Source: DSXH01 sp020724325 (GTDB lineage Bacteria > Bacteroidota > Ignavibacteria > Ignavibacteriales > Melioribacteraceae). Taken from it: a stretch of 64,000 bases of DNA. Shown in pieces: positions 52,039-61,308 of the stretch. Each line of letters starts with the position of its first letter. Position 1 is the stretch's first letter. The position numbers and the translations under genes are program-made. Where the stretch lies: positions 26,658 through 90,657 of the forward strand of contig JBFLYW010000013.1 in the NCBI GenBank assembly GCA_040756515.1, given 5' to 3'. The notes under the pieces are model-generated. The model had not been told where the DNA came from. It ran no database searches and saw only the letters and a list, made by a program, of their open reading frames with translations.

Positions 52039-55000
52039 TCATTTACTGTTTGTAACAATTTCTCCCAAATAATTTATCATTACTTTTTGTGGAGATAATG
52101 ATTCCAGCGCTCCCAAACTTTGAATAAGATAGAATCTTTTACTTTGCTTAGTGTTATCATCATCCTCAAGTTTTGTTTCAAGGTGATGTCTAAAAACAAT
52201 ATTTAATTGTTTGCCTATCACAGCTAACTTTTGCACCCGGTACAAATAATTACTTATGAAAGGATAATCATTTCTTGATATTGCTTCTTCAAATGCTTCC
52301 TTGTTTATTCCAAGCAAAAACATTTCGTTTTGCTGGAAGCTTTCAAGGAATGTCCATTTGCCATCGGGAAGTTTTTCAAGGAAACTATCCGGATATTTTT
52401 CTTCATCTTCTTCTGCAAGGATCATATCAATTACTTCTGCCGGATTTTTAATAATAATAGGCAAACCGTATTTCTTTCTTTCAACGGCATGCCAGAAAGA
52501 GCATATATTTAATTGCTTGTTGCCTTCTTCATCAATATATATTGCAAGGTGATGATTGTTGCCCGGCTTAACAAAACCAATTTCATTACCTGCTTCATCT
52601 TTCTTTACGGCTTCTACTTTAGAAAGCCCCGTCAAACATCTTACACTTTTAATTGGAATTCTTTTTTCTTCATTATACCATAGCGGATTGTTTTCTAAAT
52701 CTTTAAAAGCTTCTCTCGTTTTAACATATTTACCATCTTTATCAAATAATCTATTCTTAATTTTTTCTTGAACAGCATTATCTATTACAGATCGTAGAAC
52801 TTTTATAGCTTTTTCTTCATTTTCTTTCCCATCAAACAACATTCCTTGTCCAGCACCTAATGGGTATTTGATAATTACTTCTTCGCTAAAACAAGTGGCA
52901 TATTTCAGCTCAACCGTTTTTTCTTTATCAAGATAAATCGGATTTTTCTTTAGAGAAGCAAGTGCGCTTTTAGGGTCGTTATCATGTTTATGAAGTCTTT
53001 CTTCAACAAGAGTTTTAATGTATGGCTTAAATATCAAGTGCGGATTTTCGAAAAGATATTTCACGGGCTTTTCCCTATCAATGACTTTTATTTTACCATA
53101 AACACTTTCCTCACTTAGCGCACCTCTTGGAATAATTATTCCTGTTTGAACTACGGTTTTCCTACCGTCTTTTTTTATCTTCCTTTTTCCAATTGAAGCA
53201 ACTTTTTTCCCCGCTTTGAATGAGACCAAAATTTTTTCTACTTCTTTTTCAACCTCTTTAGTTGTAAAACGTTTTTTGGAATAGATGTAGTTTTCCAATA
53301 AATTTTTGTTTTTATCAAATTCGTGCTCGGCTTCTTCTATTTCTCTTAACATATTATTCCGTACTTTACTACTATTTAGTGTGTTAAAGCGCTGAATATA
53401 TCCTTGTTTTGTACAAGCAATTGTTAACGCATCAACAGCATGATGCCGGTGATCGTCACGCTTTGTCCATCCTTTAATAATTTCTTTTTTGTATTTGCTG
53501 CCGTTCTGATTTATCTCGATTATTTCCGTTAAACCAAGTTCGCGGTATTTTGGCAGCTGTAAGTTCATTAATACTTCATCCCATCCCCAAATATGTCGTA
53601 GTTCAGAAGTAACATTACCGCTTGTTGCCCAAACATTGTGGCAGATACTTTGAAGTATTTCCCGCGCCTTTCTGGATATATATTGTGTCTGACGCAACTG
53701 CCTGTCGATGAAATCTGTTGGAATTTTATCTCCCGGCATAAGGAGCTTATCTCTCTTTGTTTTGCCTATTATATGATTCTTGTAAAGCGTATTAATCCGT
53801 TCGACGTAATCCTCAAGTTCCGAATCCGATTTTGAACGCATGAAATCGTATGCCGTTTGGTCCTTTTTGTTCGAGTTGCATTTTTTATGCGCCAGTGTTT
53901 TATTGCTTTGCGAATCATCGAACAATCTTGATCTTGGTATAATGTGTTCCACCTCAACTTCTTCACCGAGTATTGCCGATGTGAACGAAATCGGTTGCCC
54001 ACAGTATATACAAATAGCATTTTGTTTTTTCTCTTCATTACTGATTTCGTGGTATAGCCGCCACTTGATAATATTATTTCTTGTCGCTCTTAAACCGTAT
54101 TCAGCTAATTCTTTTTCAATCGTTTTATTTTCACGCGCACGTTCGTTCATACTTTTATATGCATCGTTTCTTTCGTCCTTACTTTGCTTTAATTCCCGTG
54201 CAAGTTCAATTCTTATTTCATCGGGCTTTCCATATTTATCAATTGCAGCATTCACAACGTTTACCATCTGATTAAGAATTTTTTCAACAACGGGCTGCCG
54301 CAAACTATTTTTCTCTATCGGTTTTAATTTATCGAGCAATCTCCTTTCGTAATTTTCTTGTTTTGTTAAGGAAGAAGAATGATTGTATCCGGCATACGAG
54401 CAAGCATCGGCGTATTTGTCACCTTCCATTAAATATGGGATGATTTTTCTCATTGCCCTATGGGATTTGTTTCCGAACCCTTGTTTGGTAAAATCGAGTG
54501 ATGATAATTTTATCGCGGTTTCTTCTGATATGCCAAACTTTTTTATCAATGCATTTTTGCATTCATCTTTTTCGTTTATTGAATAGACAGAATGCCATAA
54601 TTTGTAGAAGGGTTCTGTTTCAACTTCCGGTGTAATTAGTTTTTTCTTTTTTGAACCGATCACTTCGCCGGTACTTTTATCAACAAGGTATCCTTCTTCA
54701 TCATATTCTTTAATAATCATCTCGAAGCCAAAAAGATTTTTGTAACTCTCCGTATTGTTAAAGCAATTCATGATTGCAACTTTTGTTTTATTACCTTGAA
54801 GCCCGTTTACCAATTGTTTGTTGCCATAAACATCATCCTTCTTTAATCCGAGAATTTTTAATAATTCGGTGTAACTGAGTTTTTCATTGTTATTCATGTA
54901 TTCGAATATTTCTTGTTTCTTACCCAATGCGATTTCCAGATATTCTCCAGTTTTTCTTCTTAACGAAATGTTGTTAATGGTTTCCCAAATTTTGCATACT

Positions 55001-55809
55001 TGGAATAATGGGGAACTTTTAGGTGCAACTTTTGGCCCGACAAAAAGTTCTTTCTCTTTTCCGTTTGTATTAATCTTTGTCCAGAACCCTTCGAATTCAC
55101 AAACAGATACTAGACTTTTTTGGGATTTTAATTTTCTTTGATAGTAAATAATCTCGTCCCTTATCTTTTCTATTAGTTTATCTGTAATTAATTCGGGATA
55201 AAATTTTTGTTGATTCCTCATTATTAAATTGAATTCTTCCACATATCCTTCACGCGGAAAGACTTGTTCTTTGATTCTGTAAAATTGATTGTTGCACAAC
55301 TCCCTATAAAATTTTTGTCCTATCGTTAATTTGCTTTCTTTTAGTTTTTCATATCTACTTTTTACTTCTTCCACATATTCTGTATCCTTTTTATCGAGGT
55401 TTGCCTCGCTTCTGCTGCTTTTATAACCCCTTTTTTGATTAAGATGAAGTAGAATTCTGCCAACCTCTTTAAGCGATAATTTGTTATTGACTGCGTCGTT
55501 TCTAATTTTCCATAGTTCAAGTTTAGGAAGCTTTCTCAAATCTAAATCTGGAAGCATATTCTTTTGTTTTAAGACTTCAATTAGATTCTGTCTTCTCAAT
55601 TGATAACGGTCATAACCTTTTCTTTGAGTTCGTTTAAGAGTTCTCTTTTGGTTTTTAGATATTGCATTACCTTTTGTGAATTCATCTTTATCGTCTGTTG
55701 TTAAAGGAATAATTCTGCTTCCCATGCCGAGTATTTGTTTCTCTTCTTCACCAACTAATGCCCAGCCGATTGAAGAAACTCCAAGATCAATTCCCAATAC
55801 TTTTTTCAT
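52039..55809 (-). CDS. cas9: Type II-C Cas9 endonuclease
   Basis: A 1256-residue Cas9. RuvC-I is LGIDLGVSSIGWAL (D8) and the arginine-rich bridge helix is about 50-80 (KRTLKRTQRKGYDRYQLRR). RuvC-II is IRIELAREL (E535). The HNH domain has C600/C603, catalytic H622 in VEHIIPRSRLFDD and HKKCNSNKKD, and RuvC-III is DDHRHHAVDA (H790, D793). All nuclease residues are present, so it should cut both strands. Size and lack of csn2 or cas4 place it in II-C, and it is somewhat larger than the compact Neisseria/Campylobacter forms. The PAM cannot be read here; IgnaviCas9 is an obvious published comparison. Confidence 0.97.
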   Translation of the reverse strand: MKKVLGIDLGVSSIGWALVGEEEKQILGMGSRIIPLTTDDKDEFTKGNAISKNQKRTLKRTQRKGYDRYQLRRQNLIEVLKQKNMLPDLDLRKLPKLELWKIRNDAVNNKLSLKEVGRILLHLNQKRGYKSSRSEANLDKKDTEYVEEVKSRYEKLKESKLTIGQKFYRELCNNQFYRIKEQVFPREGYVEEFNLIMRNQQKFYPELITDKLIEKIRDEIIYYQRKLKSQKSLVSVCEFEGFWTKINTNGKEKELFVGPKVAPKSSPLFQVCKIWETINNISLRRKTGEYLEIALGKKQEIFEYMNNNEKLSYTELLKILGLKKDDVYGNKQLVNGLQGNKTKVAIMNCFNNTESYKNLFGFEMIIKEYDEEGYLVDKSTGEVIGSKKKKLITPEVETEPFYKLWHSVYSINEKDECKNALIKKFGISEETAIKLSSLDFTKQGFGNKSHRAMRKIIPYLMEGDKYADACSYAGYNHSSSLTKQENYERRLLDKLKPIEKNSLRQPVVEKILNQMVNVVNAAIDKYGKPDEIRIELARELKQSKDERNDAYKSMNERARENKTIEKELAEYGLRATRNNIIKWRLYHEISNEEKKQNAICIYCGQPISFTSAILGEEVEVEHIIPRSRLFDDSQSNKTLAHKKCNSNKKDQTAYDFMRSKSDSELEDYVERINTLYKNHIIGKTKRDKLLMPGDKIPTDFIDRQLRQTQYISRKAREILQSICHNVWATSGNVTSELRHIWGWDEVLMNLQLPKYRELGLTEIIEINQNGSKYKKEIIKGWTKRDDHRHHAVDALTIACTKQGYIQRFNTLNSSKVRNNMLREIEEAEHEFDKNKNLLENYIYSKKRFTTKEVEKEVEKILVSFKAGKKVASIGKRKIKKDGRKTVVQTGIIIPRGALSEESVYGKIKVIDREKPVKYLFENPHLIFKPYIKTLVEERLHKHDNDPKSALASLKKNPIYLDKEKTVELKYATCFSEEVIIKYPLGAGQGMLFDGKENEEKAIKVLRSVIDNAVQEKIKNRLFDKDGKYVKTREAFKDLENNPLWYNEEKRIPIKSVRCLTGLSKVEAVKKDEAGNEIGFVKPGNNHHLAIYIDEEGNKQLNICSFWHAVERKKYGLPIIIKNPAEVIDMILAEEDEEKYPDSFLEKLPDGKWTFLESFQQNEMFLLGINKEAFEEAISRNDYPFISNYLYRVQKLAVIGKQLNIVFRHHLETKLEDDDNTKQSKRFYLIQSLGALESLSPQKVMINYLGEIVTNSK

Positions 55810-55853
55810 AGTAACCTCTTTTGTTTTTGTATCAAATTTTTTATGTTATAACC

Positions 55854-55945
55854 AGCATTTTGAAGCAAATCACAATAAGGATTATTCCGTTGTGAAAACA
55901 TTTACAGTAGTCCCGATGAACTTCATCGGGATTGCTGTTTTAAAT
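55854..55945 (+). ncRNA. tracrRNA
   Basis: The anti-repeat CATTTTGAAGCAAATCACAA (55856-55875) is complementary to positions 3-22 of the CRISPR repeat with one missing A, which gives a bulge. It is followed by AAGGATTATTCCGTTGTGAA (55877-55896), whose AAGG-AUUA-UCCG-type nexus hairpin and GUUGUGAAAACAUUUA tail match II-C tracrRNAs. The strong stem TCCCGATGAA/TTCATCGGGA (55911-55931) with a trailing TTGCTGTTTT serves as terminator. The RNA is divergent from cas9, with its promoter probably in the T-rich 55810-55853 region (TATGTTATAA just upstream). Ends are approximate. Confidence 0.92.
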
Positions 55946-56281
55946 CAATCTATATTTTCTTTTTACTACCATAGCATTCCCGAAGAATTCTGTAGAACGC
56001 AGTATAATAAAAAACGATACTTCAATCTTGCTTATTTAGATTTAAATTGCAACAAAAATCTTCGTTTAAAAACTCTTCTTCATATTCCAGATACTGCATA
56101 ATCATGCAGGTCGGTGCATTTTTTTATCCCCTATCCTAAAAAAACTACACATCTGTGCTGTTGAGAAAAAGTTCTTCAATTCATAGTTAGAACTTAGAAT
56201 TAAACACATTATTGTTAGACCGGGTTATGAGGGGAAATCCAGTTACTGAAATTAAAACCTAATAAAAAATTGGAGGGACAA
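55946..56281. other. Gene-free stretch after the tracrRNA
   Basis: About 335 nt with no convincing coding sequence on either strand. The last 30 nt contain the TTGGAGGGACAA ribosome-binding site of the next gene. Nothing else recognisable is seen. Confidence 0.5.
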
Positions 56282-56524
56282 ATGGAAGACAGGTTAGAAA
56301 AGAATCCTCTTTACGAATTAATTCCAGATGATGTTTACTTTCTCTTAACCAGCCGTGGTTTAATCAATGAAAAAACTGTTCGCGACTATATTATCAGAAA
56401 GAAATTTAAAACACACCGTTCAAATAAGTTAAGTGCTAGCGATGCAATTGAACGGCTTAGAGAAGAGTATCCATATCTTCAATTCGATACTTTACGGAAA
56501 ATTGTTTATCAGTCCAAAAATTAA
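56282..56524 (+). CDS. Small soluble protein of unknown function (80 aa)
   Basis: The ATG at 56282 is chosen because of the strong GGAGGG at 56271-56276; an in-frame TTG at 56270 would overlap that site. The product MEDRLEKNPLYELIPDDVYF then a helical, basic middle (RDYIIRKKFKTHRSNKL) and LREEYPYLQFDTLRKIVYQ looks like a small helical nucleic-acid-binding or regulatory protein. It has its own terminator and lies alone between the CRISPR locus and the pyrophosphatase. No family recognised. Confidence 0.65.
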   Translation: MEDRLEKNPLYELIPDDVYFLLTSRGLINEKTVRDYIIRKKFKTHRSNKLSASDAIERLREEYPYLQFDTLRKIVYQSKN

Positions 56525-56556
56525 CCACCTACAAATACTCCTCCTTAGAAAAGCAG

Positions 56557-56590
56557 AGCCGGGCTATAATGAAAGTACCCGGCTTTTTTA
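56557..56590 (+). terminator. Intrinsic terminator after the 80-aa gene
   Basis: AGCCGGG and CCCGGCT arms enclose a 14-nt loop and are followed directly by TTTTTTATTTG. This is a well-formed rho-independent terminator 33 nt after the stop. Confidence 0.9.
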
Positions 56591-56782
56591 TTTGTTTACA
56601 AACAAATCAATTTACAAGATAAATTCATCTTTATTTTTCTTAAATTTGCGCCAACATTTTTTAGTGGACTTACCTCGTTCCTAAAATTTGTTTGAATAAA
56701 AAGATCTATCATATAAATTCAAAGCCAAATAGTTAACCGGATGCGTTTCACAATAATTTCTCAAAATAAATAAGGAGTCTTT

Positions 56783-58978
56783 ATGCAAAGCAGTCTTTTT
56801 TGGTTTGTTCCAATTGCATCTGCTACCGCCTTAGTATTTGCATATCTTTTCTACCGACAAATGATGAAACAAAGTGAAGGTACAGAAAGGATGGCAACTA
56901 TTGCTCTTTATGTCCGTAAAGGCGCAATGGCGTATCTTAAACAACAATATAAAATTGTAGGATTATTTTTCGTTGGGCTGACATTAATTTTTGCATTTCT
57001 TGCCTATGTACTTAACGTCCAAAATCCTTGGGTTCCTTTTGCTTTTATTACCGGCGGATTCTTTTCTGGATTAGCAGGGTTTTTTGGAATGAAGACAGCA
57101 ACTTATGCTTCGGCAAGAACTGCCCACGCAGCACGCGAATCCTTAAATGCAGGTTTGAAAATTGCTTTTAGAAGCGGCGCTGTTATGGGACTTGTTGTTG
57201 TTGGTTTAGGTCTGTTAGATATATCAATTTGGTTTTTAATACTCAATCATTTTTATCCAGCCGAATTAAACGATGGACATAACATGGTAATTATTACAAC
57301 TACCATGTTAACATTTGGTATGGGTGCATCAACACAAGCTCTGTTTGCACGCGTGGGCGGCGGAATTTTTACAAAAGCCGCTGATGTTGGCGCCGATCTT
57401 GTTGGTAAAGTTGAAGCCGGAATTCCGGAAGATGACCCGAGAAATCCTGCTACCATTGCAGATAATGTTGGAGATAATGTTGGTGATGTTGCCGGTATGG
57501 GCGCCGATCTTTATGAATCTTATTGTGGTTCAATTTTAGCAACGGCTGCTCTTGGTTCTGCCGCATTTTTGGGCAACCCCGGGCTGCAATTTAAGTCCGT
57601 TTTAGCCCCTATGTTAATTGCAGCTATTGGTATTGTTCTCTCAATCGTTGGTATTTATTTAGTTAGAACAAAAGAAGATGCTAAACTTGGCGACTTGCTT
57701 AAGTCCTTGAATAGAGGTATTAATATCAGTTCAATTCTGATTGTAATTTTTTCTTTTCTGATAGTTCATTTGCTCGATTTCGATAATGCATTGGGAATTT
57801 GGGGTTCTATTGTAACTGGTCTTGTGTCTGGAATAATAATTGGTAAAGCAACAGAATATTTTACTGCTTACGAATATAAGCCGACAAGATTTGTAGCAGA
57901 CAATGCAAAGACCGGACCGGCAACTGTAATTATATCCGGATTAGGTGTTGGAATGATTTCCACGGCAGTTCCGGTCTTATCGGTTTGCATCGCAATAATA
58001 TTCGCATACCTTTTTGCAGCAGGATTTGACCTTGGCAATATTAACATGGGCTTATACGGAATTGGTATTGCAGCTGTTGGAATGCTGTCTACTCTTGGAA
58101 TTACATTAGCAACTGATGCTTACGGTCCAATTGCAGATAATGCCGGCGGTAATGCGGAAATGAGCGGTTTAGGTAAAGAAGTAAGAAAGAAAACCGATGC
58201 GTTAGATTCACTGGGAAATACTACAGCTGCTACAGGTAAAGGATTTGCAATCGGTTCCGCTGCATTAACCGCTCTTGCTCTGCTTGCCTCATTTATTGAA
58301 GAAATTAAGATGGGATTGGTTAGAGCGGGACAAGAGTTTATTGATTTGGGAAATGGTATTGTTGTGGCGACCAAAAAAGCGGGTATAATGGATTTAATGA
58401 ATTATTACGAAATAAATCTGATGAACCCGAAGGTATTAGTTGGCATTTTTATCGGCTCTATGATGGCATTTCTATTCTGCGGTTTAACTATGAATGCAGT
58501 TGGCCGCGCTGCATCAAGAATGGTTGATGAAGTAAGAAGACAATTTAAAGAGATTGCCGGAATATTAGAAGGTAAAGTTGAACCCGATTATGCGCGCTGC
58601 GTTGAAATTTCTACAAAAGGAGCCCAGATGGAAATGATTCTCCCTTCTACTCTTGCTATAGTTATTCCTATTGTAACAGGTATTATTTTCGGTGTTGCCG
58701 GTGTAATGGGATTGTTAACCGGCGGCTTAGCAAGCGGATTTGTACTCGCTATTTTTATGGCTAACTCGGGCGGTTCTTGGGATAATGCTAAGAAGTATAT
58801 TGAAGAAGGAAACTATGGCGGAAAAGGTTCTGATGCTCATAAAGCCGCTGTTATTGGCGATACCGTTGGCGATCCGTTTAAAGATACCTCCGGACCAAGC
58901 TTAAACATTCTTATTAAACTTATGAGTATGGTTTCTATTGTTATGTCTGGATTAATTGTTGCTTATCATATTCTATAA
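56783..58978 (+). CDS. hppA: Membrane-bound ion-translocating pyrophosphatase
   Basis: A 731-residue protein with about 16 transmembrane helices and all M-PPase signatures: GGIFTKAADVGADLVGKVE, EDDPRNPATIADNVGDNVGD, GPIADNAGGNAEMSGL and GDTVGDPFKDTSGPSLNIL. The K+-site motif reads GNTTAATGKG, with Ala at the position that is Lys in K+-independent enzymes, so it should be K+-dependent. It hydrolyses pyrophosphate and pumps H+ or Na+ outward; the ion cannot be decided by eye. It recovers energy from PPi made by biosynthesis. The start follows AAGGAGTCTTT. Confidence 0.96.
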   Translation: MQSSLFWFVPIASATALVFAYLFYRQMMKQSEGTERMATIALYVRKGAMAYLKQQYKIVGLFFVGLTLIFAFLAYVLNVQNPWVPFAFITGGFFSGLAGFFGMKTATYASARTAHAARESLNAGLKIAFRSGAVMGLVVVGLGLLDISIWFLILNHFYPAELNDGHNMVIITTTMLTFGMGASTQALFARVGGGIFTKAADVGADLVGKVEAGIPEDDPRNPATIADNVGDNVGDVAGMGADLYESYCGSILATAALGSAAFLGNPGLQFKSVLAPMLIAAIGIVLSIVGIYLVRTKEDAKLGDLLKSLNRGINISSILIVIFSFLIVHLLDFDNALGIWGSIVTGLVSGIIIGKATEYFTAYEYKPTRFVADNAKTGPATVIISGLGVGMISTAVPVLSVCIAIIFAYLFAAGFDLGNINMGLYGIGIAAVGMLSTLGITLATDAYGPIADNAGGNAEMSGLGKEVRKKTDALDSLGNTTAATGKGFAIGSAALTALALLASFIEEIKMGLVRAGQEFIDLGNGIVVATKKAGIMDLMNYYEINLMNPKVLVGIFIGSMMAFLFCGLTMNAVGRAASRMVDEVRRQFKEIAGILEGKVEPDYARCVEISTKGAQMEMILPSTLAIVIPIVTGIIFGVAGVMGLLTGGLASGFVLAIFMANSGGSWDNAKKYIEEGNYGGKGSDAHKAAVIGDTVGDPFKDTSGPSLNILIKLMSMVSIVMSGLIVAYHIL

Positions 58979-58998
58979 AATAAATTGAAGGTACTTAC

Positions 58999-59703
58999 AT
59001 GAAGAAGTTAGCAATATTATTTCTTATGCTCATTTTTACTCTTCCGGTCCTTGCTCAGCATGAGCATGAAACATCATCCGACGTTCCTGAATTAACTGAA
59101 TTCCATCAGGTTATTTACCAATTATGGCATACAGCCTGGCCTGAAAAGAATATTCCAATGCTTAAATCCTTGCTTCCTGATATTCAGGAAGGAATGGAAA
59201 AAATTAATAAGGTTGAATTAACTGGAATATTAAGAGACAAAAAGCCAAAGTGGGAAGAAGTCCTAAAAAAATTAAATGATTGTGTTGATGCATTTAAATC
59301 GGCAATTGAAAAGGACAATGCAAAAGAAATTTTAGACGAAGCTGAAAAACTTCATTCCCTTTATGAAGGATTGGTGCGTGTTGTTAAACCGATGGTTAAA
59401 GAGGTAGATGCATTCCACCAGGTTCTTTATATGTTATTTCATTATTATGCTCCTGAATACAATCTTGAAAAAATTAAAGAATCTGCCGCCGAGATGAAAA
59501 ATAAGATGACTGATGTAATGAAAGCACAGCTTTCTAAAAGATTGGAATCGAGAATAGAAAAATTTAATTCAGCCAGAAGTGAACTGGATAAAGCAGTAAA
59601 TGAGTTGAACGAATCGATTGAAACAAATAACAAAGATCAGATTATAAAAGCGGTGGATAAAGTTCACGATAAATATCAGGAATTAGAGAAGGTATTTGAC
59701 TAG
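58999..59703 (+). CDS. Secreted, internally duplicated helical protein with paired histidines
   Basis: A 234-residue protein with signal peptide MKKLAILFLMLIFTLPVLAQ. The mature part is two homologous all-helical halves. The first begins FHQVIYQLWHTAWPEKNIPM (about 34-53) and the second FHQVLYMLFHYYAPEYNLEK (about 138-157), each followed by a long amphipathic helical hairpin. The conserved His pair (FHQV...H) at the start of each half could bind metal or heme, but there is no CxxCH. It starts 20 nt after hppA and may be co-transcribed. Function unknown. Confidence 0.75.
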   Translation: MKKLAILFLMLIFTLPVLAQHEHETSSDVPELTEFHQVIYQLWHTAWPEKNIPMLKSLLPDIQEGMEKINKVELTGILRDKKPKWEEVLKKLNDCVDAFKSAIEKDNAKEILDEAEKLHSLYEGLVRVVKPMVKEVDAFHQVLYMLFHYYAPEYNLEKIKESAAEMKNKMTDVMKAQLSKRLESRIEKFNSARSELDKAVNELNESIETNNKDQIIKAVDKVHDKYQELEKVFD

Positions 59704-59710
59704 TAAAACG

Positions 59711-59862
59711 AATAGCACACAGATCGAACTGATTGAACAGACCTGTCCGCTGTTTGCTGGGGCTGTCCAAAAAGTAATATTTTTTTGAAAATTGGAACAC
59801 TGATACTCCGCCATTAAACGGCGGACCTGTCCAGTCCAAATTAGTTACATCTGTGTGCTATA
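59711..59862. repeat. Member of the dispersed palindrome family, expanded core
   Basis: Outer arms AATAGCACACAGAT (59711) and ATCTGTGTGCTAT (to 59862) match those of the repeat at 5964-6196. The interior is different: inner arms with GGCGGACCTGTCC and GACCTGTCCGC and a CTGTCCAAAAAGTAATATT segment, as if another short repeat had inserted into the palindrome. No gene inside. Confidence 0.75.
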
Positions 59863-59938
59863 ATTTTATAATCTTACTTTTGGAACTTCTTTTGTTATAC
59901 TTCCTGCCAAAATAAAATACACACTATATTATAGATTA

Positions 59939-60352
59939 TTACATAGATCCAAACTGCTGATATTCATACATTGATGAAATCAAAGGGATCAGCAATGCAA
60001 AGAATAGTACTATTCCCAAAACCATTAGCACCAGCCCTATTATAATTAGTATCTTAACAATTTTAAAATACTTGGCTTGCAGTTCAAAACCTGCGCGCAT
60101 AGCACGTGCGTCATTGGTCATTTTGAAAATCTCGAACTGATCTGCAGCTTCCCGGATTTTCATTCCAATGAAAATATATGGTATTCCCACAATCGCACCA
60201 ATAATAGAGAGACAGTTTAATGCTCCTATTATTATTACGAAAATGCCGACAAATTTCATGTCCTTAATCATTTGTGAGAAAGTTATCTGGAAATATGTAG
60301 GAGGTTTGAAGGTATCTTCTGAATTCGAATTGATATTGTCTAATTGATCCAT
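59939..60352 (-). CDS. DUF5362-like membrane protein
   Basis: A 137-residue protein with a polar N-terminus, a first helix pair (FVGIFVIIIGALNCLSIIGAIVGIPYIFIGM) and a terminal helix (IVKILIIIGLVLMVLGIVLFFALL). The KIREAADQFEIF cytoplasmic segment between them resembles the DUF5362 family. Probably an inner-membrane protein of unknown role. It faces the preceding genes tail to tail across the repeat. Confidence 0.65.
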   Translation of the reverse strand: MDQLDNINSNSEDTFKPPTYFQITFSQMIKDMKFVGIFVIIIGALNCLSIIGAIVGIPYIFIGMKIREAADQFEIFKMTNDARAMRAGFELQAKYFKIVKILIIIGLVLMVLGIVLFFALLIPLISSMYEYQQFGSM

Positions 60353-60520
60353 AACTTCTCCTTATAAGTTGAGTAGTCATAAATGGAACCGAAGGAATTT
60401 CTACAAATAAGCTCCTTTAAAAGAACCCCGGTTTATACTTTGCTGATCGGCTCTAAGCAGAATCTCTCAATTGAACTGCAAGGCGATCTTACTCAAAATT
60501 AACCTTTAAAAATTATTCTA

Positions 60521-60994
60521 TCAATCAAATCTTTTTAAGTATTCAATTAAGAAATTTTGCGGCAGCTCCATTCCAGCAGAAATCCAGAATAATTTATTTT
60601 CAACCGTAAACACAAAATGGGTTTGTCCCATTCCGTAAGTTTTATAGATGTTCCTTCCCAAAATGTTAATATAGCTGCTGTTTGTAAATACAGAATTTTC
60701 AGGAGAAATTTTTTTCGTCATTTTGTCATAATTAATAAGTGCAGAATTATCATTATCGTAGTATGTAACATAAATAACAGCATTCCCTTTAAGACCGTTA
60801 TAAAAACCGATCTCGTTTTTTTCATTAGTTACAGAATTAAAATGAAGACGGTTAACAAAATTTTTAGCTTCATCTCCAGTAAGTTTTTTTGTCAAATTTA
60901 ATTCATAGAAATACTCCGGAAATAATTCTGGTGTTCTTGTGCAGAATGTGAACAATAATATAATTAATAATAATGTGCGGTTTATTAATCTCAT
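60521..60994 (-). CDS. Hypothetical lipoprotein (DUF6599-like?)
   Basis: A 157-residue protein whose N-terminus (LLLIILLFTFCTRTPELFPE) carries a lipobox-like LFTFC (Cys at 18). The rest is an alpha/beta globular domain with KGNAVIYVTYYDNDNSALINYD and GQTHFVFTVENKLFWIS. The layout recalls DUF6599-type proteins that report on redox or quinone-related steps, but the match is weak. Stand-alone gene on the minus strand. Confidence 0.55.
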   Translation of the reverse strand: MRLINRTLLLIILLFTFCTRTPELFPEYFYELNLTKKLTGDEAKNFVNRLHFNSVTNEKNEIGFYNGLKGNAVIYVTYYDNDNSALINYDKMTKKISPENSVFTNSSYINILGRNIYKTYGMGQTHFVFTVENKLFWISAGMELPQNFLIEYLKRFD

Positions 60995-61308
60995 TAACCC
61001 ATATTCCTGATTTTATTCCAGGAAAATATAATAATAATAAACCGGTTGTGTAAAATAGAATAGACTAATGGAAATATTTAAGAAAAAATAATCATCCAAA
61101 ATTTTATCAGTGCAAATCATAAAAAATCAATTTAATCTGTGTTCCGTTCTTCAAACAAATGATTATTTTTACCCAACATCTGCTTAATTCACAAAACGGA
61201 TTAATAATTAAATATGTTCCTTGAGAATCTCTTTTTTTGACTATAAGTTTATGTTGCTAATAATAGGTTTGTTACTTATCACTCTACTTTCAAAATAATG
61301 GAGTAAAA
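60995..61308. other. Gene-free stretch with a half copy of the palindrome family
   Basis: About 314 nt. At 61117-61150 it contains AATCATAAAAAATCAA...AATCTGTGTTCCGTT, the right arm only of the dispersed palindrome; no left arm is visible within 100 nt. The remainder upstream of the metalloprotease should hold its promoter, which I cannot place. Confidence 0.5.

Noticed and set aside
53840..54271. 143-codon open frame antisense to cas9
   Set aside because: It lies wholly inside the well-supported cas9 coding sequence, has no ribosome-binding site and no recognisable motif.
55676..56101. 141-codon + strand frame across the cas9 start and tracrRNA
   Set aside because: It overlaps the cas9 5' end and the tracrRNA; its composition is non-protein-like, and the tracrRNA explains the conserved sequence.
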